Shown here piece after piece: positions 16,308-24,833 of a stretch of DNA of 64,000 nucleotides (position 1 is its first letter; every line of letters starts with the position of its first letter). Origin of the DNA: Pseudarcicella hirudinis (GTDB lineage Bacteria; Bacteroidota; Bacteroidia; Cytophagales; Spirosomataceae); the NCBI RefSeq assembly GCF_900115665.1, contig NZ_FOXH01000005.1, positions 229,897 to 293,896 on the forward strand. Direction: 5' to 3'. The notes beneath the pieces were generated by a model. It was not told where the DNA came from. It worked only from the letters and a program-made list of their open reading frames with translations, and did not search any database. A program made the translations under genes and the position numbers.

Positions 16308-17606
16308 ATGTACTTAAAAAAGTCCGGAATAGTAAAAATAGGAATTCACAGCAGTGTGTTCCTATTTTTATTTGTGTTGAACACTCAGGCCCAGAATAAA
16401 ACCCTCCGCTATGAAAATGCAATTTATGAGCCCTATATTAAAACGGTTCAGCTTTTCCCTGCGGTTGGTCAGCAAAGGTCTCCTTCCGAATCGCTGAATC
16501 CCCCTGTTGTAGCGTTAAATGATGCCTCTCCCCTGCTTTTATCTTTCGACTGTTTAAGCAAGGGTTTTCTCTCTTTCAGGGCAAAAATAATCCATTGCAA
16601 TGCAGACTGGACGCCTTCGGTATTAAATGAAATAGAATTTTTACCGGAATACAATGACTTTCCGATTCAGAACTACCACAATTCTTTCGCGACAAAAATC
16701 CCTTACTACCATTATACATTTGAGGTACCTAAAACCAGAATTTCCGGGAATTATATCCTGATGGTTTACCGAAACAGAGACGAAAGTGACATTGTTCTGA
16801 CCAGAAGGTTTATGGTTTATCAGAACCGGGTGAATGTTGGCGGGAATATCAGATTTGCCAATAATGCCGACAAAAGAAACAGTTATGTTCAGGTAAATAT
16901 GAGCCTGTCGTACAATGGCTACGACGTAATTAACCCCAAAGAAGATTTTAAAGTTGTGGTAAGGCAAAATTTCAGAGATGATAAAACCCTGAAAAATCTG
17001 AAGCCTTTTATGGTAAATGACTTCGACAAAAAAATTGACTATCAGTTTTTTGAGGGAGAAAATCTGATCCCGGGAGGAAATGAATTCAGAATGTTTGATG
17101 CAAGAAGTACACAGCAAAAGCTGGTAAATATTTCTACAATTATGCAGGAAGAACAACAGAGTATTATCTTTCTGCATTATGATAAACCTCAGAACGGACT
17201 GGCTTATGTAGCTACGAATGATTTCAACGGCATGTATGTCATAGATAATTATGAAACAAACCGTGGTGAAACGGAGTCAGATTACGTCCAAATCAGATTT
17301 CAGTTGAAAATGGATGAAATATCCGGTAAAAAAGTCTTTATTAACGGTGGATTTAATGACTGGTATCTGAATGACAATAATCTTATGACTTATAATCCTG
17401 ATCACCAGGCCTATGAAGCAAGTATCGAATTAAAACAGGGTGTTTATAATTACAATTATGCCACGCTCGGAAGTGACGGCCTTAAGAACGAAACCGAACT
17501 GGAAGGCTCACATTCTCAAACCGAAAATATTTATGAAATTCTGGTTTATAACCGTCCGATCGGAGCAAGAGCTGATGCCCTGATTGGTTATGTTACCATT
17601 CATTAA
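16308..17606 (+). CDS. Type IX secretion system plug protein (DUF5103 family)
   Basis: A 432-residue secreted protein with a signal peptide (about 1-28, ending NTQA-Q) and the DUF5103 architecture: an N-terminal beta domain with 'IKTVQLFPAVGQQRSPSESLNPPVVAL', and a C-terminal early-set-like domain with 'KKVFINGGFNDWYLNDNNLMTYNPD'. In Flavobacterium, the Plug protein closes the periplasmic side of the SprA translocon of the T9SS. The family identification comes from sequence, and the role from those relatives. DUF3817 and OmpA genes follow at 46 and 47 bp spacing, which suggests one transcript. Confidence 0.85.
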   Translation: MYLKKSGIVKIGIHSSVFLFLFVLNTQAQNKTLRYENAIYEPYIKTVQLFPAVGQQRSPSESLNPPVVALNDASPLLLSFDCLSKGFLSFRAKIIHCNADWTPSVLNEIEFLPEYNDFPIQNYHNSFATKIPYYHYTFEVPKTRISGNYILMVYRNRDESDIVLTRRFMVYQNRVNVGGNIRFANNADKRNSYVQVNMSLSYNGYDVINPKEDFKVVVRQNFRDDKTLKNLKPFMVNDFDKKIDYQFFEGENLIPGGNEFRMFDARSTQQKLVNISTIMQEEQQSIIFLHYDKPQNGLAYVATNDFNGMYVIDNYETNRGETESDYVQIRFQLKMDEISGKKVFINGGFNDWYLNDNNLMTYNPDHQAYEASIELKQGVYNYNYATLGSDGLKNETELEGSHSQTENIYEILVYNRPIGARADALIGYVTIH

Positions 17607-17652
17607 GCAATAAAGTCTAAATGAACTAATTCAACAAATTAATATTTCTGAT

Positions 17653-17937
17653 ATGTTTAACAATGCATTGAGCCGCTTCAGAGCAATTGCCTTTATGGAA
17701 GGATGTTCTTATATACTTTTTGGAATAACCATGCCTTTAAAATATGTATGGGGTTTGCCAAAGCCAAATTATATCGTTGGAATGTGTCATGGTGTTTTAT
17801 TCATTCTTTACATGATCACTCTTCTGACAGTATTTATTGAACTTAAATGGTCTTTGAAAAAAACGGCTCTGGCTTTTATTGCCTCATTGATCCCTTTCGG
17901 GACCTTTTATGCTGATAAGAAAATTTTCAGACAATAA
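17653..17937 (+). CDS. DUF3817 small membrane protein
   Basis: A 94-residue protein with three likely membrane helices. The family core 'RFRAIAFMEGCSYILFG' (about 8-24) is followed by 'PNYIVGMCHGVLFILYMITLL' and a C-terminal 'SLIPFGTFYADKKIF'. The function of DUF3817 is unknown; some relatives are fused to transporters. It lies inside the plug-DUF3817-OmpA run. Confidence 0.9.
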   Translation: MFNNALSRFRAIAFMEGCSYILFGITMPLKYVWGLPKPNYIVGMCHGVLFILYMITLLTVFIELKWSLKKTALAFIASLIPFGTFYADKKIFRQ

Positions 17938-17984
17938 TCCTAAAACTCTTAAGAAAACTTCTCTTTAAACATCATTTTCCTGGT

Positions 17985-19310
17985 ATGAAAAACTTATTCT
18001 ATTTCACAATCATTTCCTTTTTACTCAGCAGTTGTATGCCGGGTATGTATCAGACAGGTGGAAATAACGGAGGGAATTCGGGGGGAAGTTCCGGCAACGG
18101 AACCTATGGAGGAACATCAGGCACGCAATACCCGGGTGATGATGACAATGGCCGTTCTGCAGACAGAGGTGTTCATGTTTCCAATATCAGGCTTACTGAT
18201 CAGTACACGATTCTTTATATGAGCTTTATCAATCTTACAAAGCCGCAGAGAGATCAAAATGGAAGAGTACTTAATCCCGAACAGCATATCGCCTTCAAGA
18301 AATCGGCTACCTTAATTGCAGCACAGGGATCAAGAACATTTCGTCTGATTAAAGCAGAAGGTATTCCGGTACTCAATGACAATCAGAATATCGATGATCT
18401 TGGTTATAATACCCGTTCGGGGGAACAGGTTAATTTTGTCTTATATTTTGAAAGACTGGACAAAGGTCTGGAATACTTTGATTTATTTGAATGTAATGAT
18501 TACGATCATCTGGTTTGCTGGAATGTATATGATCTTCATACTATAAACCCCAATGATCCGGTCGTTTACAAACCCTCTCCTCCGGCTCCGGCTCCCGGGA
18601 AACCTTCAACAGGAACAAACCCTGTTAAAAAGCCCGGAAAAATCGGAGAAGTTGATAATACCCCTAAACCAGTACCTCCAGCCGCCGTTCCTAATATTAT
18701 GATTAGCGGTCTGGTAAAAGACGCTAAAACACAAAAGCCTGTTTCAGCAACTATCGACTATAAAATCTCAAGCAGTAAACTGAAAATAGATTCAGTGCAG
18801 AGCTTTGCTTCTACGGGTATCTACAAGATGTATTTGCCGAAAGGCCAGGTTTATACTTATGTTGCTTCAGCAAAGGGATATATTGTTACCAATGATGTCA
18901 TTGATTTAAGTAAGGCAAATAACCAGAACATTACCCGTGACATCTATCTTACGCCTTTAAGCATCGGGGATAAAATTACCCTGAAAAACATCTATTTCGA
19001 GGTCTCAAAATCTGATCTGTTACCTGCATCCTATGCTGAATTAGATAAATTGGTAACCATGATGAATGATAACCCTAAAATGGAAATCCGTCTGGAAGGA
19101 CATACCGATATTGTGGGTGACCATGATGCAAATCTTGAGTTATCTCAGGCAAGGGTTGATGCCTGTAAAGAATATATTCTCAGAAATGGAATATCAGGAT
19201 ACAGATTACAGGCAATTGGTTACGGCGATACGAAACCCATCCTTAAAAAAGGAACCGATGAAGAACGTAAGGTAAACAGAAGAGTGGAGTTTGTCATTCT
19301 GAAACTTTAG
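17985..19310 (+). CDS. OmpA-family lipoprotein with a carboxypeptidase-regulatory-like domain
   Basis: A 441-residue lipoprotein: the signal peptide ends in the lipobox LLSSC (Cys at about 17). A Gly/Asn/Ser-rich spacer follows, then a globular part (about 60-190), a Pro-rich hinge (about 193-230), a carboxypeptidase regulatory-like domain (about 235-325, 'ISGLVKDAKTQKPVSATIDY'), and a peptidoglycan-binding OmpA domain (about 335-441) with 'RLEGHTDIVGDHDANLELSQARVDAC' and 'NRRVEFVIL'. The CRD-OmpA order resembles the end of the T9SS lipoprotein PorE, but the TPR and WD40 parts are missing, so a T9SS role is only a possibility. The likely job is anchoring the outer membrane to the cell wall. 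Confidence 0.88.
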   Translation: MKNLFYFTIISFLLSSCMPGMYQTGGNNGGNSGGSSGNGTYGGTSGTQYPGDDDNGRSADRGVHVSNIRLTDQYTILYMSFINLTKPQRDQNGRVLNPEQHIAFKKSATLIAAQGSRTFRLIKAEGIPVLNDNQNIDDLGYNTRSGEQVNFVLYFERLDKGLEYFDLFECNDYDHLVCWNVYDLHTINPNDPVVYKPSPPAPAPGKPSTGTNPVKKPGKIGEVDNTPKPVPPAAVPNIMISGLVKDAKTQKPVSATIDYKISSSKLKIDSVQSFASTGIYKMYLPKGQVYTYVASAKGYIVTNDVIDLSKANNQNITRDIYLTPLSIGDKITLKNIYFEVSKSDLLPASYAELDKLVTMMNDNPKMEIRLEGHTDIVGDHDANLELSQARVDACKEYILRNGISGYRLQAIGYGDTKPILKKGTDEERKVNRRVEFVILKL

Positions 19311-19327
19311 TACTTTCATTTTAACAA

Positions 19328-19361
19328 AAAAGGGGCAAAATCGATTGATTTTGCCCCTTTT
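19328..19361. terminator. Bidirectional terminator between ompA-like gene and ychF
   Basis: A 15-bp perfect stem, AAAAGGGGCAAAATC and GATTTTGCCCCTTTT, has a 4-nt GATT loop. A-run on the left and T-run on the right serve both convergent genes. Confidence 0.92.
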
Positions 19362-19377
19362 CATTTATATCAAAAGA

Positions 19378-20481
19378 CTATACATTAAAGCGGAAGTGCA
19401 TAATATCTCCGTCTTTTACCACATAATCTTTTCCTTCCACAGAAATTTTTCCGGCATCTTTACAAGCCACTTCAGTTTTATACTGCTGATAATCTGCAAT
19501 TTTAATCACCTCAGCTCTGATAAATCCTCTTTCAAAATCTGAGTGAATTACACCTGCTGCTGCAGGAGCCTTCCAGCCTTTTTCAATTGTCCAGGCACGA
19601 ACTTCTTTAACACCTGCTGTGAAATAAGTGATCAGGTTTAATAAAGCATAAGAAGCACGGATTAACTGACTCAATCCAGACTCAGTCAAACCATATTCAT
19701 CAAGGAACATTTGCTTTTCTTCTTCGTCAGTAATTTCAGCAATCTGTGATTCAATAGCCGCACAAATTACAATCACCTCGGCATTTTCGTCAGCAACAGC
19801 CTTTTTCAACTCCTCTACATATTCATTTGTTCCTGAAGCGATAGAATTCTCGTCCACATTTGCTACATAAATTACCGGTTTATCTGTTAACAGGAACAAA
19901 TCTCCGATCGCATTTTGCTTTGCTTCTTCATCAACCTGCACAGTTCTGGCAGATTTACCTGCGTCCAATGCTGCTTTATAAAGGTGAAGAGTCGCCAGTT
20001 CTGCTCTTGATTTTGCGTCTCCGGCTTTGGCAGCACGCTCCAGTTTCTGCATTTTTTTCTCAACTGATTCCAGATCTTTGATCTGTAATTCGAAATCAAT
20101 AATTTCTTTGTCAGAAACAGGGTTTACACGACCTTCCACGTGCACGATGTTATCATCTGCAAAGCAGCGTACTACGTGAATAATCGCATCCACTTCACGG
20201 ATATTTCCTAAGAATTTATTTCCAAGACCTGCTCCGGTTGAAGCTCCTTTTACCAGACCCGCAATGTCAACAAACTCAATTACGGTTGGTAAAACTCGTT
20301 GAGGATTCACCAAACCTTCCAGAATAGTCAGACGCTCGTCCGGTACTGTTACCACTCCGACGTTTGGTTCAATTGTACAAAAAGGATAATTAGCTGCTTC
20401 TGCCTTGTTGGAAGAAATTGCACTAAACAAAGTTGATTTACCAACGTTCGGTAAACCCACGATTCCACATTTAAGACCCAT
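19378..20481 (-). CDS. ychF: Redox-regulated ATPase YchF (Obg family)
   Basis: A universally conserved P-loop NTPase of the Obg group that prefers ATP and associates with ribosomes. The 367-residue protein has G1 GLPNVGKSTLF (about 8-18), G3 DIAGLV (near 68-73), and the YchF-specific replacement of NKxD by 'YVANVDE' (near 204). A coiled-coil arm (about 130-190) precedes it, and a TGS domain ends the protein ('TIEKGWKAPAAAGVIHSDFERGFIRAEV'). Length is typical (363 in E. coli). It has a long, possibly structured leader. Confidence 0.97.
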   Translation of the reverse strand: MGLKCGIVGLPNVGKSTLFSAISSNKAEAANYPFCTIEPNVGVVTVPDERLTILEGLVNPQRVLPTVIEFVDIAGLVKGASTGAGLGNKFLGNIREVDAIIHVVRCFADDNIVHVEGRVNPVSDKEIIDFELQIKDLESVEKKMQKLERAAKAGDAKSRAELATLHLYKAALDAGKSARTVQVDEEAKQNAIGDLFLLTDKPVIYVANVDENSIASGTNEYVEELKKAVADENAEVIVICAAIESQIAEITDEEEKQMFLDEYGLTESGLSQLIRASYALLNLITYFTAGVKEVRAWTIEKGWKAPAAAGVIHSDFERGFIRAEVIKIADYQQYKTEVACKDAGKISVEGKDYVVKDGDIMHFRFNV

Positions 20482-20682
20482 ATTTTTTGGTGAATGATTT
20501 ATTACAAATTAAGCCCCCGGAGAAATCATGATATTCTGCTACTTAATCAGAATACCGGTCGCAGGGGTTCTCAGGCTGAAAATGTGTCTTTTTCAGGAAA
20601 TCAGACCATAAAACCACAGAAAGCCGGGTTCCAGATTCCTTTTTCCGGAGTCAGACTGACAACCTGAAATCTCTACAGGTTG

Positions 20683-20690
20683 CAAAATTA
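20683..20690 (-). promoter_or_regulatory. Candidate ychF -7 box
   Basis: On the minus strand this reads TAATTTTG, an exact TAnnTTTG match. A TTG at the -33 spacing is not seen. It would give ychF a 5' leader of nearly 200 nt. Confidence 0.4.
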
Positions 20691-20707
20691 GCATTTTTCC
20701 AACAAAA

Positions 20708-20731
20708 AAGCCCCTGAAAAATCAGAGGCTT
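20708..20731 (-). terminator. DUF3276 gene terminator
   Basis: Stem AAGCCCCTGA (20708-20717) pairs with TCAGAGGCTT (20722-20731), with one mismatch and a 4-nt loop. Six A's to the left become a U-tract on the minus strand. It lies about 105 bp after the stop. Confidence 0.75.
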
Positions 20732-20835
20732 AATTTTAATTTGAAAAACAGAGACATAAAAGGCTATTTTCATCGAAATACGAAGAAATATTCAGCTCTG
20801 AAATCAAAGATCTTTAGTAAATAATTCTTTCAAAA

Positions 20836-21162
20836 TTATTCCCATTTTAAGTCGCTACCACTTACACCGCCAAACTCCTCCTCATCACGATTAAACTGCG
20901 AGAAATCAACATCTGGCATTAATTCATGCTTAACATGATCGACAGCTTCTCTCAAACCTTCCACAAATTTGTCGAAATCCTCTTTATAAAGGAACATTTT
21001 GTGCTTTTCGTAAACGAACCCATCTTCTTTTTGATGACGACGACTCTCGGTAATGGTAATGTAGTAATCCTGAGAGCGGGTTGATTTGACGTCAAAAAAA
21101 TAAGTTCTCTTCCCTGCTCTGATTCGTTTTGAAAAAATTTCTTCTCTTTCTCTTTCTTCCAC
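20836..21162 (-). CDS. DUF3276 family PUR-domain nucleic-acid-binding protein
   Basis: A 108-residue protein matching the bacterial PUR-alpha-like family DUF3276, found in Bacteroidota and related to Borrelia BpuR. Marks are 'IFSKRIRAGKRTYFFDVKST' (about 9-28), 'YYITITESRR' and 'KMFLYKEDFDKFVEGLREAVDHVK', which form the single PUR repeat of four strands and a helix. Known members bind single-stranded DNA or RNA as dimers. An acidic C-terminal tail follows. Monocistronic, with its own terminator. The target is unknown. Confidence 0.92.
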   Translation of the reverse strand: MEEREREEIFSKRIRAGKRTYFFDVKSTRSQDYYITITESRRHQKEDGFVYEKHKMFLYKEDFDKFVEGLREAVDHVKHELMPDVDFSQFNRDEEEFGGVSGSDLKWE

Positions 21163-21561
21163 AGTACTTTTTGATTTTAGGGTTTATGATTTCGTAAAAC
21201 TATGAATATTTTGAGAACATGCAAAAAAAAATGAATAAAATAATATTTGTATATAAATAAAATAATAGAACTATTCCCAATAAGAAATATAACAAAACCA
21301 ATAAAAATTTTTATTTGAAGCCCGAAAATATTAATTTTGCAATTATTCTTTTTGGACTTTTCAAGGTTTACACAATAATTCAATTTTAATTGAGTTATTC
21401 TTTCCGCCTGAAACCACTGGAAGTTCTTTTTTTTCATTTGTAAGACAGATATCTCTAAATGAATGTTTTCTAGCGAATTACTTCATTTTTCTTTATGCTT
21501 ACATATTATTCTGTTAATGCTTGATTATTAATCGGGCTTTTCCAAAAAATATTTACCTAAT
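21163..21561. other. AT-rich divergent intergenic region
   Basis: About 400 bp between the DUF3276 and RlpA-like genes. Very AT-rich with no supported gene. A plus-strand TAATTTTG box lies at 21332-21339, with TTTG at 21314-21317, which is closer than the usual -33 spacing. Both flanking genes must start their transcripts here. Confidence 0.5.
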
Positions 21562-22161
21562 ATGAAATTTTTCAGAATCGGGATAGTAATCATCCCGCTT
21601 GTGTTTGGGTTTGCTCAGGCAGCTCACTCACAAAAATTAGGTGATGAGTTCTATGGGATTGCTTCGTTTTATTCCAAATTTTTATACGATAAGCCTACCT
21701 CAACAGGCGAAATGCTTTACAGAAATTCGTATTCTGCAGCTCATATGACCTTACCATTTAATACCATGGTAGAGGTTACGAATATGAAAAATAAGCGTTT
21801 CGTAATTGTAAGAGTCAACGACAGAGGCCCTTATAAACCCGGCCGCGAAATTGACCTTACCGAAAATGCAGCGAGGTGGCTCAAAATGAAAAATGATGGT
21901 TTAACGAAAGTAAAAATTAAGATTGTCGGCTTCGACGGTGATATCATGCTGGAAGCCTTCGATTCCTTAACCCTGGATTCTCCTCCGAAATTTATACCGA
22001 AGTTTTATCAGAAAACACGGCTTCGATATCGAAAACACTACCGGTTAAGAAAACACTGGCAACATCGGAAGTATCCGTATTTAAAGAGGAAACGCTTAAA
22101 AATCATGTCCTACAGAGCAAAGATTCATCGATCCAAAAAGCGTCATAAAAAGAGAAAATAA
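21562..22161 (+). CDS. RlpA-like septal ring lytic transglycosylase with polybasic tail
   Basis: A 199-residue secreted protein: signal peptide (about 1-24, ending AHSQ), then a double-psi beta-barrel (about 30-125). It has 'GIASFYSKFLYDKPTSTGE', 'AAHMTLPFNTMVEVTN', and 'VRVNDRGPYKPGREIDLTENAA', including the catalytic-type Asp of NDRGP. Family members cut denuded glycan strands. The usual C-terminal SPOR domain is absent. In its place residues about 143-199 form a tail in which nearly half the positions are Lys or Arg. A terminator follows 9 bp after the stop. Confidence 0.88.
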   Translation: MKFFRIGIVIIPLVFGFAQAAHSQKLGDEFYGIASFYSKFLYDKPTSTGEMLYRNSYSAAHMTLPFNTMVEVTNMKNKRFVIVRVNDRGPYKPGREIDLTENAARWLKMKNDGLTKVKIKIVGFDGDIMLEAFDSLTLDSPPKFIPKFYQKTRLRYRKHYRLRKHWQHRKYPYLKRKRLKIMSYRAKIHRSKKRHKKRK

Positions 22162-22169
22162 CATAAAGC

Positions 22170-22203
22170 AGCCCCAATTACGTTTCAGTAATTGGGGCTT
22201 TTT
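22170..22203 (+). terminator. rlpA-like gene terminator
   Basis: A 12-bp perfect stem, AGCCCCAATTAC (22170-22181) and GTAATTGGGGCT (22188-22199), with a GTTTCA loop and a T-run. Confidence 0.92.
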
Positions 22204-22289
22204 GTTTATTTTGGAAAAGTTTTCTGCCCAAACCCTGTTTCAGGCACAGTTTTTACTAGCTTACAGTGACATTATCTTCTTTTTAATAT

Positions 22290-23189
22290 ATGGATTTAGC
22301 AAAAATCAGAGAGTACGGCAATATTGAATTTCTGGCCCGCCAAATGGTGGAAGGCTTTATAACAGGGCTTCATAAATCTCCTTTTCATGGCTTTTCAGTT
22401 GAATTTGCCGAACATCGTCTCTATAATACCGGTGAAAGTACAAGACATATCGACTGGAAAGTTTTTGCCAAATCTGAAAAGCTTTTTACAAAAAGATATG
22501 AAGAAGAGACCAATTTAAGATGCCATCTTTTAATTGATACTTCCTCTTCAATGTATTATCCGGAAAAAAATCAGGGGAAAATCACTTTTTCGGTAATGGC
22601 AGCAGCAGCCATTGCCCATATGGTTCAGAAACAAAAAGATGCAGTCAGCCTGACGACTTTTTCCAATGAAATTGAGCTGCAGACGCCTACCAAATCTACA
22701 CCCTCTCACATTCATAAGATTTTTCTGGATCTGGATAACCTCTTACATAAACCAAAACCAAATCGTAAGACTGGTGTGTCAGATGTGATTCACGAAATTG
22801 CTGAAAAAATTCACAAAAGATCTCTGGTGATTATTTTCAGTGACATGTTCGACAATATCCTGGAGTCCGAAACTCTTTTTTCAGCATTACAGCACCTGAA
22901 GCATAATTTACATGAAGTGGTTATTTTTCATGTAACAGATAAAAAGACCGAATCGGAATTTGCTTTTGATGAGAGACCTTATGAATTTATCGACCTGGAA
23001 AGCAATGAAAAGGTCAGACTGAATCCCTCACAGGTTAAAGCGGCTTATCAGGAAACAATCAATAACTTCTACCATGAATTGAAACTTAAATGCGGGCAGT
23101 ATAAAATAGATTTCGTAGAAGCTGATATTAATGAGGGTTTCGATCATATTTTATCCTCCTATCTGGTGAAAAGGACTAAAATGAAATAG
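22290..23189 (+). CDS. DUF58 domain-containing protein (vWA-like fold)
   Basis: A 299-residue cytoplasmic protein with the DUF58 signature 'VEFAEHRLYNTGESTRHIDWKVFAKSEKLFTKRYEEETNLR' (about 34-75) and a vWA-like core with the MIDAS-type DTSSSM (near 85-90). DUF58 proteins usually pair with MoxR AAA+ ATPases as chaperone-like modules. No MoxR gene is adjacent here, which is unusual but not rare in this phylum. The stop codon lies inside the left arm of the shared terminator. Confidence 0.9.
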   Translation: MDLAKIREYGNIEFLARQMVEGFITGLHKSPFHGFSVEFAEHRLYNTGESTRHIDWKVFAKSEKLFTKRYEEETNLRCHLLIDTSSSMYYPEKNQGKITFSVMAAAAIAHMVQKQKDAVSLTTFSNEIELQTPTKSTPSHIHKIFLDLDNLLHKPKPNRKTGVSDVIHEIAEKIHKRSLVIIFSDMFDNILESETLFSALQHLKHNLHEVVIFHVTDKKTESEFAFDERPYEFIDLESNEKVRLNPSQVKAAYQETINNFYHELKLKCGQYKIDFVEADINEGFDHILSSYLVKRTKMK

Positions 23190-23220
23190 GAGAAAAAGGG
23201 ATCCCTTTTTCTCCTATTTC
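23183..23220. terminator. Perfect 38-bp palindromic terminator overlapping the DUF58 stop
   Basis: Two 19-bp arms, 23183-23201 and 23202-23220, are perfectly complementary around GGGATCCC. The DUF58 TAG (23187-23189) is within the left arm. It lies between two convergent genes and can serve both. Confidence 0.85.
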
Positions 23221-23241
23221 GTCAGTTCCTGCATCAGCCGG

Positions 23242-24735
23242 TTATTTCCCAGATTTAGGGTTTGCTGATTTTGCTCTTACTTCCTGGCTTTTGTAAAAAT
23301 CGATCAAACCTTCGATCTGATCTACCGGAATATGACTTCCTAAAATTTTCTTGTTGCGGTCTAATACATAAACCATCGGAGTTGTAACCACATCATAGAC
23401 ATTTCTGAAATCTGTATAATATTCTTCTTTCCCTGTCTGAGGGTTTTTATGAACATCAATCACATTAACAAACTCCTGGGTTTTGAATTCATTGATAAAC
23501 TTTTTCCATTTTGTAATATCACGATCCATAGAAGCGGCATAGATTCTGACTCCGCGTTTCTTCAATTCAGGCAACATTTTAACTAATTTCGGCGCTGCTT
23601 CTCTGCAATGTCCGCATTCAGGATCATAGAAGAAAACAACGGTGTAGTCAGCAATTACGCTCGACAAGGGCAATTCTCTTCCCAATGTATCCGTACAATA
23701 TATTTCAGGAAGACGCTTTCCGACCAATAGCGGTTTTAAAACTTTCACCCTTTCTTTCATACGACGAACGGTACTGGTATCCCACATTTCCGGCTCACCG
23801 ATATAATATTTTTCTGCCATATGAACGAAAGCTCCGTCAGTACCAACGATTTTAGGTGTTTCATAAGAACTTGCCAGTTTGTAAACAATATACCTGCGGA
23901 TATCACGGGCTTTGGTTTTTGCCAGTAATTTATCGGCTTCCATTGCAATTGAATCAGAGGTCTGGACAGTTAAATCCTCGAAATATCTTTCAATTTTTTT
24001 CTGTAAAAAAGGGGTTTTCATCATTCGCTCATCATTCAGGTCAATATTATCCCAAAAATGAGATTTATAATAACCGAACTGATAATTGTAGAAAGCTGAA
24101 CTGTCTGCTTTTGTCAGCAAAGGCTTCCCGTATGGTGGAATTTCAGGGTCCTGAGAGGCTTTTATTAATTTTGCGGCAAAAGTATCATGATTTTTAACCA
24201 GCCAATCTTTTTGAAACAAGGCAAGCTCCTCCTGTAGTTTCTTGATTTTAGCTTCAACTTCTTTCCCTCCTTTGGCTTTTTTCTCCGCATTCAAGGCTCT
24301 CAATTCGTCAAAACGCTTATTCATATCCTGCTGAAAGGTATAAAAGATTTCATTTTCTTTTGAACCTTTTATTTTCATATGTTTTACGTAATTGGCAGTA
24401 TCTGTTTCAAAACTGAAGTTCTGGTTACCGATCACAAAATCAATATATCTTCCTTTCGGTAAAGAAATCAGATAAAGTCCTTCCGGAAGAGATTTTGTTC
24501 CTTTAAAATGAAGGTTTCCTTCTCCGTCAATTTTGGCAGTGTCCTTAACTACCTGCTGATTAAATCCGAGGTAATGGGCTAAAATTGAAACGGTGTCTTT
24601 TAGTCCTTTGATTTTCCCCTGAATGGAAAAGCCTTCAACCCCTGTGCTTTTTTGTGTAGATTGGGCAAAAACCGAAGCAGAAATTACTAGTAATAAAAGA
24701 GTAAGCGATTTTTTAAAATGCCTTTGCATATTCAA
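23242..24735 (-). CDS. DUF4369/DUF5106 thioredoxin-like protein
   Basis: A 497-residue periplasmic or outer-membrane-facing redox protein. The signal peptide (about 1-25, ending VFAQ) is followed by a DUF4369 beta domain (about 35-130), a helical DUF5106-like middle (about 135-330) and a C-terminal thioredoxin fold (about 335-485). The active site reads CGHC in DPECGHCREAAP, and the cis-Pro lies in TTPMVYV. This TlpA/ResA-like plan is common in Bacteroidota and is thought to act in periplasmic thiol reduction or cytochrome maturation. Neighbours do not reveal a partner. Confidence 0.9.
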   Translation of the reverse strand: MNMQRHFKKSLTLLLLVISASVFAQSTQKSTGVEGFSIQGKIKGLKDTVSILAHYLGFNQQVVKDTAKIDGEGNLHFKGTKSLPEGLYLISLPKGRYIDFVIGNQNFSFETDTANYVKHMKIKGSKENEIFYTFQQDMNKRFDELRALNAEKKAKGGKEVEAKIKKLQEELALFQKDWLVKNHDTFAAKLIKASQDPEIPPYGKPLLTKADSSAFYNYQFGYYKSHFWDNIDLNDERMMKTPFLQKKIERYFEDLTVQTSDSIAMEADKLLAKTKARDIRRYIVYKLASSYETPKIVGTDGAFVHMAEKYYIGEPEMWDTSTVRRMKERVKVLKPLLVGKRLPEIYCTDTLGRELPLSSVIADYTVVFFYDPECGHCREAAPKLVKMLPELKKRGVRIYAASMDRDITKWKKFINEFKTQEFVNVIDVHKNPQTGKEEYYTDFRNVYDVVTTPMVYVLDRNKKILGSHIPVDQIEGLIDFYKSQEVRAKSANPKSGK

Positions 24736-24833
24736 ATTGGTTTATTTTTAATTAAAGTTAGGCGTAACAGGGCATTAATTTTATTCCCTGACTAATTTTA
24801 ACTTTTTATTAACAATTTTTCTTCAAAAATACG

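Larger units (their letters stand above)
20482..20835. other. ychF leader / DUF3276 trailer intergenic region
   Basis: A 354-bp gap without a gene. Going leftward on the minus strand it holds the DUF3276 terminator (20708-20731), a TAATTTTG -7 box (20683-20690), a hairpin CAACCTG/CAGGTTG, and a possible structured leader for ychF (20514-20567) in which TATTCTG (20532-20538) pairs with CAGAATA (20548-20554), enclosed by CCCC/GGGG arms. Confidence 0.45.

Noticed and set aside
20550-20580. CTGAGA followed by ACCCC on the minus strand upstream of ychF, reminiscent of a TPP riboswitch
   Set aside because: The rest of the TPP core (GGGG stem, GAACCTGATC-like and GCGTAGGGA-like segments) is absent, and ychF is not a thiamine gene.
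21177-21437. An 86-codon minus-strand frame
   Set aside because: It lies in a very AT-rich control region, is rich in Ile, Lys and Phe, has no recognisable family and would block the promoter area of two genes.
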